Source of the DNA: Candidatus Heimdallarchaeota archaeon
GTDB lineage: Archaea > Asgardarchaeota > Heimdallarchaeia > JABLTI01
Reading direction: 5' to 3'
Assembly (NCBI GenBank): GCA_030602675.1
Contig: JAUVZH010000055.1
Coordinates: 1 to 10,343 of the forward strand
Length of the DNA stretch: 10,343 bases
The notes below the pieces were generated by a model that was not told the origin of the DNA, made no database searches, and was given only the letters and a program-made list of their open reading frames with translations. Positions 1-6,279 of this stretch are shown one piece after another; positions within the stretch are counted from its first letter, which is position 1; the number at the start of each line of letters is the position of its first letter. A program made the position numbers and the translations under genes.

Positions 1-11
1 GAAAAGATTGA

Positions 12-209
12 TCTAAGGAATTTATAGACAAAGTCCAGAATAAATTGTCTATCAAAAAAGAAATAAAAGTCAAACACAGAGAATTAGATTTTCAAGCAGT
101 AATAACAAAGAATAAAGCTTACTGGGAAATATCGACTTCATTGATCAATCTTTCTTATGATTCTTTTCGTGTGCTCGAATTAAATTCAAATATAGTGAAT
201 ATTATATAG
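12..209 (+). pseudogene. 3' end of an unrecognised protein gene, probably frameshifted or partial
   Basis: A 65-codon open frame runs from just after an in-frame TGA at 9-11 to a TAG at 207-209. Its translation has balanced, protein-like composition (for example HRELDFQAVITKN and KAYWEISTSL) and no ATG near its beginning. A TTG at 45-47 is the only possible internal start, and it has no ribosome binding site. Bases 1-24 in a different frame read EKIDLRNL before a stop, so the upstream part may continue in another frame, as expected from an indel or an assembly error near base 20. It converges on the minus-strand restriction gene with 43 nt between their stops. I do not recognise the family. 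It could also be a chance open frame in AT-rich DNA. Confidence 0.35.
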
Positions 210-252
210 ATTCAAATAAAATTCATTTTACACCAATATATTTAATTTCAGT

Positions 253-1233
253 TTAAATCGGCCAATAAATTTTGGCTAAAGGTATTAGTAATTTTGTGTC
301 AACATCAAAATTATCATAATTTTGAATTATGAGTTTAACAAGATTATTTGCATCAATTAATGTTATTTGATCAGTACTTCTCTCTGCTTCATATTTTGCT
401 TCTTTTGAGAAGCCACCTGTTGAAATATACAAACCTTTTCGACCACCTTTTAACAAAGGTAGAAAACTTCGAATTGCTTCTGCACCCATTTTACCTTTTC
501 GATGCTTAACTTCAATTAAAATCCTAGGTTCTTCTAATAACAATCCATCAGGAGAAGCTCCAATATCTTTTCCTCTATCAATTCTTTCTGAAATAAAGGT
601 CTCATAACCCATTGCTCGTAAAATACCTGCAACTAATTCCTCCATTTCATCCCAATCAAGTTCACTGAATTTATCCTTTATTAATTCAGTTGCTCTGGAT
701 TCCATATCTTCCTTTATATCTTCTATATCTTCTTGATCTAAATCATCTTCTAGTACTTCTCCCCTTAGTAATTTTATAATCTCATTTGCAGCATTTTCAT
801 TTATACTAAAAATAGTAGAGATTGCACCAAGAGTGTTTCTTGTACTTGGGGATAATTTATCACGATTTATAGAGCCTTTCCATTCTACTTTTCTATAATT
901 GTGATATTCACCAATTTTTTTATCATATATATAATCAGATAAGATTTCCCCAACTAAATAAATTCGATTATTAGGATCATATGAAATTACAAAATCACCT
1001 TTTTTGAATTCAAATACAAATCTATATAGTTGTCCCGCAGCTGTGCTTATTTGACTTGGTTTTCGATATAATTCAATTTTTTGTTTTATTAATTCTTTTA
1101 ATTCCTCTTTTGAAGTGATCTTACCAATATCTCCTAATTCATTCCAACCTATTGCTACATAGTTTTTCTCTTTAAAATTGTTAAATAGATTTGCTCCTTC
1201 TCCAGCTCTTACCATCCACATTTTATTCTTCAT
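253..1233 (-). CDS. Mrr-type restriction endonuclease with N-terminal EVE/PUA-like domain (probable modification-dependent)
   Basis: This is a 326-aa protein. Residues 1-155 begin with MWMVRAGEGANLF and IGWNELGDI, the opening typical of the EVE/PUA-like region found before Mrr nucleases. Residues 160-185 are a very acidic linker. Residues 190-300 form an Mrr-cat PD-(D/E)XK fold: a helix with E199, the motif GKDIG with D223, then ILIEVKHRK with E241 and K243, and GLYISTGGFS with a following helix. The Gln seen at the E241 position in many Mrr proteins is Glu here. No methyltransferase or specificity subunit is adjacent, which fits a type IV enzyme cutting modified foreign DNA; that role is inferred from family and context. 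The start is supported by GAGGT 7 nt upstream. The gene reads away from the 388-nt gap and appears monocistronic. Confidence 0.85.
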   Translation of the reverse strand: MKNKMWMVRAGEGANLFNNFKEKNYVAIGWNELGDIGKITSKEELKELIKQKIELYRKPSQISTAAGQLYRFVFEFKKGDFVISYDPNNRIYLVGEILSDYIYDKKIGEYHNYRKVEWKGSINRDKLSPSTRNTLGAISTIFSINENAANEIIKLLRGEVLEDDLDQEDIEDIKEDMESRATELIKDKFSELDWDEMEELVAGILRAMGYETFISERIDRGKDIGASPDGLLLEEPRILIEVKHRKGKMGAEAIRSFLPLLKGGRKGLYISTGGFSKEAKYEAERSTDQITLIDANNLVKLIIQNYDNFDVDTKLLIPLAKIYWPI

Positions 1234-1240
1234 GTTTTAT

Positions 1241-1279
1241 ACCTCAATAGTAATACATTTGATTTTTACTTATTTTTAT
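1241..1279 (-). promoter_or_regulatory. Ribosome binding site and possible TATA box of the Mrr-type gene
   Basis: On the minus strand GAGGT (1241-1245) lies 7 nt before the ATG at 1233, a good Shine-Dalgarno match that fixes the start. A TATA-like ATAAAAATA (1271-1279) would place transcription start near 1247, giving a leader of about 15 nt. The ribosome binding site is solid. The TATA assignment is weak because the DNA is AT-rich throughout. Confidence 0.5.
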
Positions 1280-1376
1280 GTTAGTTTAATCTTTCTATTT
1301 TGTTAATTTCGTATATGTACTTTTATATTCTCCAAAATAGTTATCATAAATATGTTGGTAAATTTGATCACATTTT

Positions 1377-1513
1377 CTAAGGAATCCCATGATTATTTCG
1401 CTTAGGTGCTATTTTTTTAATGCGAATTCCACCGGGATTACTTAATTCTGAAATACGTGAAAAGTATTAATGACTTTCTCTAAAAGCAATACATAATCTG
1501 ACCAAAGAAAAAA
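1377..1513 (-). pseudogene. Possible degenerate coding remnant, unrecognised
   Basis: Reading the minus strand between a TGA at 1514-1516 and a TAG at 1377-1379 gives about 45 open codons. The second half reads ELSNPGGIRIKKIAPKRN, which looks more like protein than random AT-rich translation, with Gly, Pro and Arg-rich content. There is no start codon, and several stops lie directly upstream in the same frame. It may be the tail of a decayed gene, but the same bases also form the inverted repeats described separately, so chance or an RNA structure could explain the composition. Confidence 0.2.
1383..1439. repeat. Nested inverted repeats with a pseudoknot-like order
   Basis: AATCCC (1383-1388) pairs with GGGATT (1434-1439). 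Inside, TTCGC (1397-1401) pairs with GCGAA (1422-1426) and GGTG (1405-1408) pairs with CACC (1430-1433). The two inner pairings cross, as in an H-type pseudoknot, and the last helix abuts the outer one. The loop contains a run of seven T (1412-1418). The pairings are seen directly; any RNA function is speculation. Confidence 0.25.
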
Positions 1514-1621
1514 TCATCAATAGTCAAAATATTACAAAGAATTATGGTTGTTGAATTCTGAATGATGGGGTTGCAATATTTCAATATGAGAACATGAATT
1601 CGAATAGTAATCCATTAAGGA

Positions 1622-3088
1622 TTATCTAGTTAGGTTTCTTAATTCATTAACAATCTCAACTTGAGCTAAAGTATCTAATTCACAATACCTCAACAAGTTC
1701 TCTCTAACTTTTTGTTTTTCTTCCTCTCCGCATCTTTCAAAAGTCATTCTTAAAAACTCAATAGAAGCTGTGAATCCATCTCTGATTTCCATATCTTCAT
1801 AGCTTTTACCTGTGACAGCTGGAAAAACAACTTTTATTGATGCACTCCCTTGTTGCGAGGGATTATAATAACTGAATGCTCTAAAAGGAACCAGCAAATC
1901 AATAATTCTCTTCAAAACAGCATTATTCCACTCCTCATGTTCAGGGAAATACTCTGCAAGTTCCTTTAATCTAGCAATCTCAAAACTCTTATTATAAACA
2001 ACAATGCTTCCCTCAGTTCCCAAGACTTTCTGTAATTCAAGGAGGAGTTCTTTTCGTGGATCATGAATCCCATCAAATAGATGCTCGAAATGCTCCGGTT
2101 CTTCTCCTTCTTTTCTGACAACATGTAATGAAAACTGAAAGGGAACTTGTGAATGAGGTTTCAACCCATCAAACATTGGTATCGCTTTTGTAAATGTTTC
2201 AAAATCAAGATAATAAAGAGGATATTGTAATGTTCCCAGAAATTCTCTTAACTTCTCTTTGTTAATATGTATTTTTCCTTCGATCTCACACTCTCTCTGT
2301 ATTTTCTGCTTGTCAGTCAGTTTGTAATCCTCAGGTATGTCTTTGAGGTGCTTAATATCCTTCTCGTACAACTCGGATGCCAACTTCTTCCCCCTATATA
2401 GACAAAAAACATGATTTTCCGGCAGATCTAAACACCCGTCATTGCGGCAATTATGGACTCCTTCTTTTATCACCTTTGGTAGAAAGATCCCAGCTTTTGG
2501 CGCTTCTTTTAAGGAGATTATCGTGAACATATTCTCTATTTTTTTCTTGGTTTCTTCAAGGATACTATCAACTTCTGCGGTTATGTCCTCTTTCACATAG
2601 AGTTTTTCGACTTCAAGCTCTCCTTTCCTTACATATTCATTGCTTAGATGCATCAAAAAGCATTTTCTGATTCTCACTCCACTTGTCTCAATCAGGTGTT
2701 TTTGAAAGGCAACATCATGAATGTTAATATCTTTAACTCTTTTACTTGATTTCACTTCAATTAAATCCCACTCATCTCCGACTGGAACAAGAATATCTGC
2801 TCTTGAGAAGCAATTGTTTGCCTGAAATCCTGCTTCGAATAATACTTTTTTCTTCTTCATGAATTTCTTAGTTTTTCGAAGGGTCTCTGAATGATCCTCG
2901 ACTGGGATGTATACTCCATTTGGAAATAGTTTTTTTGCATATTCACCTACTATTTGCCCTTCCTTCATCTTGTATTCATCAGCTATGGTTGCTTTTCTCC
3001 TCTTTTCCAGTTGGTTAAATATCATCCATAAATACTTTGGGCACTCCAATCCTGAAAGAAAATTTGACTTTGTTAGTATTCGTCGCAT
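1622..3088 (-). CDS. Cas4/RecB-like Fe-S nuclease fused to DUF2779 DEDD-type exonuclease
   Basis: This 488-aa protein contains two nuclease modules. Residues 1-235 are Cas4/RecB-like: C16 in LSGLECPKYLW, GQIVGEYAKKLFPNG (44-58), D98 in ADIL, E111-V-K113 in LIEVKSS, Q129 of the QxxxY-like helix, then C214, C219 and C229. Those three cysteines with C16 would hold an iron-sulfur cluster. Residues 285-485 match DUF2779, an RNase H-like DEDD exonuclease: LDFETF with D295 and E297, YNKSFE with N366 and E370, a VFPAVTGKSYEDM segment, and YCELD with Y468 and D472 (Y-x3-D, the DEDDy pattern). The family's biochemical role is not established to my knowledge; DNA or RNA end processing is inferred. It diverges from the helicase-nuclease gene across 135 nt and may share regulation with it. 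There is no clear Shine-Dalgarno, so a short or leaderless transcript is likely. Confidence 0.85.
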   Translation of the reverse strand: MRRILTKSNFLSGLECPKYLWMIFNQLEKRRKATIADEYKMKEGQIVGEYAKKLFPNGVYIPVEDHSETLRKTKKFMKKKKVLFEAGFQANNCFSRADILVPVGDEWDLIEVKSSKRVKDINIHDVAFQKHLIETSGVRIRKCFLMHLSNEYVRKGELEVEKLYVKEDITAEVDSILEETKKKIENMFTIISLKEAPKAGIFLPKVIKEGVHNCRNDGCLDLPENHVFCLYRGKKLASELYEKDIKHLKDIPEDYKLTDKQKIQRECEIEGKIHINKEKLREFLGTLQYPLYYLDFETFTKAIPMFDGLKPHSQVPFQFSLHVVRKEGEEPEHFEHLFDGIHDPRKELLLELQKVLGTEGSIVVYNKSFEIARLKELAEYFPEHEEWNNAVLKRIIDLLVPFRAFSYYNPSQQGSASIKVVFPAVTGKSYEDMEIRDGFTASIEFLRMTFERCGEEEKQKVRENLLRYCELDTLAQVEIVNELRNLTR

Positions 3089-3223
3089 AGGTCAATGGGT
3101 AGCTTACAAAACTAAAAATGATATGATATAGCACAATTCCAAAAAATTCTGTCATAGATTTGCCAATAACTAAAGATAAAAAGCAAAAGAGAATTATTCT
3201 TTGGTTTATCAGATTATCTTGGG
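3089..3223. promoter_or_regulatory. Divergent promoter region between the two nuclease genes
   Basis: This 135-nt AT-rich spacer must drive both genes. On the minus strand CTATATCATATC (3120-3131) is TATA-like and about 35 nt upstream of the ATG at 3088, giving a leader of roughly 10-18 nt. For the plus-strand gene a weaker TATA-like AGATAAAAAG lies near 3174-3183, also implying a short leader before 3224. Neither start has a strong ribosome binding site, which agrees with short archaeal leaders. Confidence 0.35.
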
Positions 3224-5920
3224 ATGAATTTGAAGTATACACAGCACCAACAAAAAGCAATTGATCATTGGGAAGGAAATCTACAGATAATCGCTTGTGC
3301 AGGTTCCGGGAAAACAGATGTTATTACACGAAGAATTGCTAAACTCGTATCAACTGGTGTTCCTAAAGAGAGTATTGTTGCTTTTACTTTTACTGAAAAT
3401 GCAGCAGATGAATTGAAATTCCGGATAAGAAAGCACTTACAGGATTTGCAACCTGATGATCCTGAAATTGGTGACATGTTTGTTGGGACAATTCATTCTT
3501 TTTGCTACAAACTCTTACAAGATTTCAAACCAAGATATAAGGCTCATGATATTTTAGATGAACACAAGCGAGTGTTATTTGTTTCAACTTATGATAATTC
3601 CCGAAGAATTGGTTTGAAGAATCTTTTCAAACGCAGTTATCGTAATTTCGAGAAATTCTGTTTAAACGTTGATGTTGTCAGGGAAGAAATGATTGAACCT
3701 AAAGTATTGCCTGAGGAGTTCCGCAAATGTTTTGAAAACTACATCAAATTATTGGATGAAGGACGCTTTCTTGATTTTTCCGGCATGATGCATCTTGTGT
3801 ATCATTATCTTCTCACTGACGTTGAATTTGCAACCAAGGTATTTAATCGGATTCAATACGTTATCGTTGATGAGTACCAAGACATTAATCCTTTACAAGA
3901 AAAACTCATTGATCTAATAACAGAACGTAATGGCAATCTCTGCGTTGTTGGTGATGATGATCAATGTATTTACCAGTGGCGAGGAACCGATGTAAGCAAC
4001 ATTCTGACCTTCACTAAGCGGTACATGGATGTTGAAGCCATTGAAATCACTACTAATTTCCGTAGTAGTGATGTAATTGTTAATTCAGCGAAAGAGGTTA
4101 TTGAGAGAAATTTCGAACGCTTACCTAAAGAAATTAGTTCCTGGAATGATTCCAAAATAGTTTTTGATACAGGAGATATTTATGCGATTAACTTTGACAT
4201 AAATCTTCAAGAATTGGAATTCGTTTTAGAGAAAATCAAGTCCTTGAGAGGTAAGAAGTATATTAACAACCGAGGTGAGGAGTATGCTATAGATTACCGT
4301 AACATGGCTATATTCTTCCGTTCTGTGAAGAACTCAGCAGACCCATATATTCAAGCTTTCAAAGACCACAATATTCCATTTATTGTTAAGGGTGGTGGGA
4401 AATTATTCGAGCAAGAAGAAGTTCTCTTAGTTGTTAAATCCATTGCTTTTCTTGGAAACTTCACTTTTGCGGGTCCAACTACGATTAATGAGTTAGCTAG
4501 ACTTTACAACGAATGTTTTGGTTCGCTCGGAAATGTTGATCATTATGTACAGCAAATGCAGGCTTACAAGTCCACTAAGTCTCCGGAGGATTATATTAGC
4601 CTTCAAGCCATCTTTCAGATGATTCTTAGTTTTTTAGGGGCAACAATGTTTGAGTTTTCTGAGACTCAATTGTATAATCTTGGAATGCTAAGCCAAACGA
4701 TCACTGACTTTGAAGCAATTTATAAGAGGATTAAGCTGAAAGGCATCAAGTATTTCTTGGGTTTCATTACTGGGTATGCGAAATGGAATTATGAGGAAGG
4801 TGGTTCTGATGATCCAACCAAAATCAATGCCATCAAAATCATGACGGTTCATAGAGCTAAAGGATTACAATTCCCAGTAGTGTTTATTCCGGAAGTTGTT
4901 AGGGGATTGTTCCCTACTAGACGTCGTAGTAGAGATTGGTTTATCCCTGAGGAGCTTTTTGAAAAAGAACGCTATGAAGGAACCATTGAGGATGAACGCA
5001 GATTGTTTTACGTCGCTCTCACCCGTAGTGAAAAGTATCTGTTTCTGTCTTGTCATCAAAACAACATTAATTCAGATAGAAGATCCAATCCTTCCATCTT
5101 TTTCGAAGAATTTCCTAAACAATTCGCTTTGACTCAACCAATTCCAGATCCTACTATTAGGGAGGATTTGGATCTCTCAGAAACTGCTCTTTTGCATCGA
5201 TTTGCTACTTCTTACAGTGATTTACGGTATTATGATCGTTGTCCTTTTGACTATAAATTACGATTTATTTTTGGTTTTAATCCCGAAATAGCTATTGCTT
5301 TAGGTTATGGTAAATCAATTCATAACATCCTCAATATTATTCATACTGATCATCGGAGGATTCCTCCGGATTTCGAAACTGTACAACAAATCGTTGATGA
5401 TAATTTCTTTCTTAGATATTGCACGCCAGACTTTATGGAGCGATTCAAAGACAGTGCTATTCGAATAGTGCAAACCTACGTGAAGAATTTCTCAGGCGAA
5501 TTCAAACTAATACTCGAGACTGAGAAATCCTTCGAGTTTGCACTCGATGAGGCGCTTATATCAGGACAAATCGATTTAATTAAGCGGTTAAGTGAAGACG
5601 GTGAGCTTGAAGCGATTGAAATTGTTGATTTCAAAGAACATGATAATACTGAATTTACAACCGATTATAGAAAGCAACTGCGCCTTTATGCTATTGCTTC
5701 TATGCGAGCTCTAGGTCTTAATCCGAAAAGAGCGACAGTTCATCATTTAGATGAAGGAACTCGATCAGAAGTCGATATTAGTAAGAAAGTATTGAATGCC
5801 GTGGAGAAAAACATCTCTGGTTCAATACAATCCATTATGAAACGTGATTTCCCAAAGTATCCATCAAAAAGAAAATGCGAATTCTGTGATTGGAGACATT
5901 TTTGCACAAAAAAGGGATAG
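3224..5920 (+). CDS. UvrD/Rep-family SF1 DNA helicase with C-terminal Cas4/AddB-like Fe-S nuclease
   Basis: This 898-aa protein has every SF1A motif: Q-motif YTQHQQKAI (5-13), Walker A ACAGSGKT (24-31), GTIHSF, Walker B VDEYQD (D216, E217), GDDDQCIYQWRG, TTNFRSS, TVHRAKGLQF (541-550) and DERRLFYVALTR (590-601). The helicase should be an active 3'-5' translocase. Residues about 665-898 form a PD-(D/E)XK module: C673 in YYDRCPFDY, H700, D784 in GQIDLI, D802-F-K804, Q818-LRL-Y822, and C885, C888 and C894. With C673 those cysteines resemble the AddB/Cas4 iron-sulfur clamp. The layout resembles AddA or AddB condensed into one chain, so resection of double-strand breaks or of invading DNA is likely (inferred). 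The ATG sits just before the Q-motif, and no upstream in-frame ATG exists. No frame breaks were seen. Confidence 0.92.
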   Translation: MNLKYTQHQQKAIDHWEGNLQIIACAGSGKTDVITRRIAKLVSTGVPKESIVAFTFTENAADELKFRIRKHLQDLQPDDPEIGDMFVGTIHSFCYKLLQDFKPRYKAHDILDEHKRVLFVSTYDNSRRIGLKNLFKRSYRNFEKFCLNVDVVREEMIEPKVLPEEFRKCFENYIKLLDEGRFLDFSGMMHLVYHYLLTDVEFATKVFNRIQYVIVDEYQDINPLQEKLIDLITERNGNLCVVGDDDQCIYQWRGTDVSNILTFTKRYMDVEAIEITTNFRSSDVIVNSAKEVIERNFERLPKEISSWNDSKIVFDTGDIYAINFDINLQELEFVLEKIKSLRGKKYINNRGEEYAIDYRNMAIFFRSVKNSADPYIQAFKDHNIPFIVKGGGKLFEQEEVLLVVKSIAFLGNFTFAGPTTINELARLYNECFGSLGNVDHYVQQMQAYKSTKSPEDYISLQAIFQMILSFLGATMFEFSETQLYNLGMLSQTITDFEAIYKRIKLKGIKYFLGFITGYAKWNYEEGGSDDPTKINAIKIMTVHRAKGLQFPVVFIPEVVRGLFPTRRRSRDWFIPEELFEKERYEGTIEDERRLFYVALTRSEKYLFLSCHQNNINSDRRSNPSIFFEEFPKQFALTQPIPDPTIREDLDLSETALLHRFATSYSDLRYYDRCPFDYKLRFIFGFNPEIAIALGYGKSIHNILNIIHTDHRRIPPDFETVQQIVDDNFFLRYCTPDFMERFKDSAIRIVQTYVKNFSGEFKLILETEKSFEFALDEALISGQIDLIKRLSEDGELEAIEIVDFKEHDNTEFTTDYRKQLRLYAIASMRALGLNPKRATVHHLDEGTRSEVDISKKVLNAVEKNISGSIQSIMKRDFPKYPSKRKCEFCDWRHFCTKKG
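4046..4072. repeat. Inverted repeat within the helicase gene
   Basis: ATCACTACTA (4046-4055) and TAGTAGTGAT (4063-4072) are perfect 10-bp complements with a 7-nt loop. They encode the ITTNFRSSD helicase motif, so the symmetry may come simply from codon choice. Confidence 0.4.
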
Positions 5921-5927
5921 ATAAAAT

Positions 5928-6018
5928 GTAAACGTCATTTCTTGTTTATGGATTTAAGATTTCATACTCGTTTACCTATATAGTAACTTAAAAAAGAAGT
6001 AAAGTGAATCTGTAAACA
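5928..6018. promoter_or_regulatory. Three GTAAAC-type sites at exact 42-bp intervals (putative operator array)
   Basis: GTAAAC occurs at 5928-5933, its inverse GTTTAC at 5970-5975, and GTAAAC again at 6012-6017, so the hexamer starts are 42 bp apart each time, close to four turns of B-DNA. The first two extend to a 7-bp inverted pair, GTAAACG and CGTTTAC. The third lies in the palindrome TCTGTAAACAGA (6009-6020). The middle site abuts the TATA-like box on its BRE side, and the third falls just after the expected transcription start. This geometry suggests a repressor that occludes TFB/TBP and may bridge sites on one DNA face. Binding is inferred. Confidence 0.4.
5976..5983 (+). promoter_or_regulatory. 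TATA-like box of the small protein / Rad50-like / PIN operon
   Basis: CTATATAG lies 86 nt before the first ATG of the operon. An archaeal start site about 25 nt downstream would fall near 6003-6008, leaving a leader of about 60 nt. It is the best TATA match in the 148-nt gap after the helicase gene. Confidence 0.4.
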
Positions 6019-6057
6019 GATTTTGAGAGAGAAAATACTTTCTAGATATAAAATGCC

Positions 6058-6062
6058 GAGGT
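6058..6062 (+). promoter_or_regulatory. Ribosome binding site for the 65-aa protein
   Basis: GAGGT lies 6 nt before the ATG at 6069 and supports this short gene as real. The surrounding GAGGTATAAACATG nearly matches the site in front of the Mrr-type gene, GAGGTATAAAACATG on the minus strand. Confidence 0.65.
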
Positions 6063-6068
6063 ATAAAC

Positions 6069-6266
6069 ATGGAAAGAAAGATAGGAGCCAAGCTTGCTAG
6101 AACCTTTAGAGAAATTACTCAGAAATCCAATGAAAATGCACGAGCAGATTTTTCAAAGGTTTCATTGGAAGAAATGAAGGAAATCGAATCACTTCTGAAA
6201 AAAATCGACAATCCAAATTTTGATCTAATGAAGGAATTGTACAAATATTTCGATATTGAGGAGTAA
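6069..6266 (+). CDS. Small charged helical protein, first gene of the Rad50-like/PIN operon
   Basis: This is a 65-aa protein of unrecognised family. It is highly charged, has no Cys, and has no signal peptide or membrane segment. It appears to be two helices: a basic N-terminal part (MERKIGAKLARTFREITQ) and an amphipathic acidic/basic second half (EEMKEIESLLKKIDN, then LMKELYKYFDIEE). Nothing resembles a zinc finger or a clear helix-turn-helix. It has a strong ribosome binding site, and its stop is 13 nt before the ATG of the Rad50-like gene, so the two are probably translated together. By position it could be an accessory subunit that bridges or regulates the ATPase, or a small regulator acting on the operator-like repeats upstream. 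Both are inference. It could also be the antidote to the downstream PIN nuclease. Confidence 0.75.
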   Translation: MERKIGAKLARTFREITQKSNENARADFSKVSLEEMKEIESLLKKIDNPNFDLMKELYKYFDIEE

Positions 6267-6267
6267 A

Positions 6268-6272
6268 GAGGG
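6268..6272 (+). promoter_or_regulatory. Ribosome binding site that decides the Rad50-like start
   Basis: GAGGG lies 7 nt before the ATG at 6280. It favours that start over the in-frame TTG at 6256, which would overlap the upstream gene. The residues from 6280 onward (MINKITVSNWMGHENF) are the standard N-terminus of Rad50/SbcC proteins. Confidence 0.7.
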
Positions 6273-6279
6273 AATTCTA

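Larger units (their letters stand above)
1234..1621. other. 388-nt gap between two minus-strand genes
   Basis: No complete gene, tRNA or transposon end was found here. Its right part lies downstream of the DUF2779-protein stop and its left part holds the promoter of the Mrr-type gene. Inside are a locally GC-richer stretch with nested inverted repeats (1383-1439) and an overlapping minus-strand open frame without a start (1377-1513). The rest is AT-rich with stops in all frames. No convincing run-of-T terminator was seen after the stop at 1622. Confidence 0.6.

Noticed and set aside
1383..1440. tRNA gene in the left intergenic gap, suggested by GAATTC and GGGATT elements
   Set aside because: No cloverleaf with a TTCRA T-loop, anticodon arm and 7-bp acceptor could be formed on either strand.
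3015..3260. Minus-strand 81-codon frame across the divergent promoter
   Set aside because: It overlaps the starts of two well-supported genes and its translation resembles nothing; it is a shadow frame.
1622..5920. CRISPR adaptation locus suggested by Cas4-like domains
   Set aside because: No Cas1, Cas2 or repeat-spacer array is present, and the domains are fused to an exonuclease and a helicase, as in repair enzymes.
6256..6279. Upstream TTG start for the Rad50-like gene, adding eight residues
   Set aside because: It overlaps the end of the 65-aa gene, whereas the ATG at 6280 has GAGGG 7 nt upstream and matches the usual Rad50 N-terminus.
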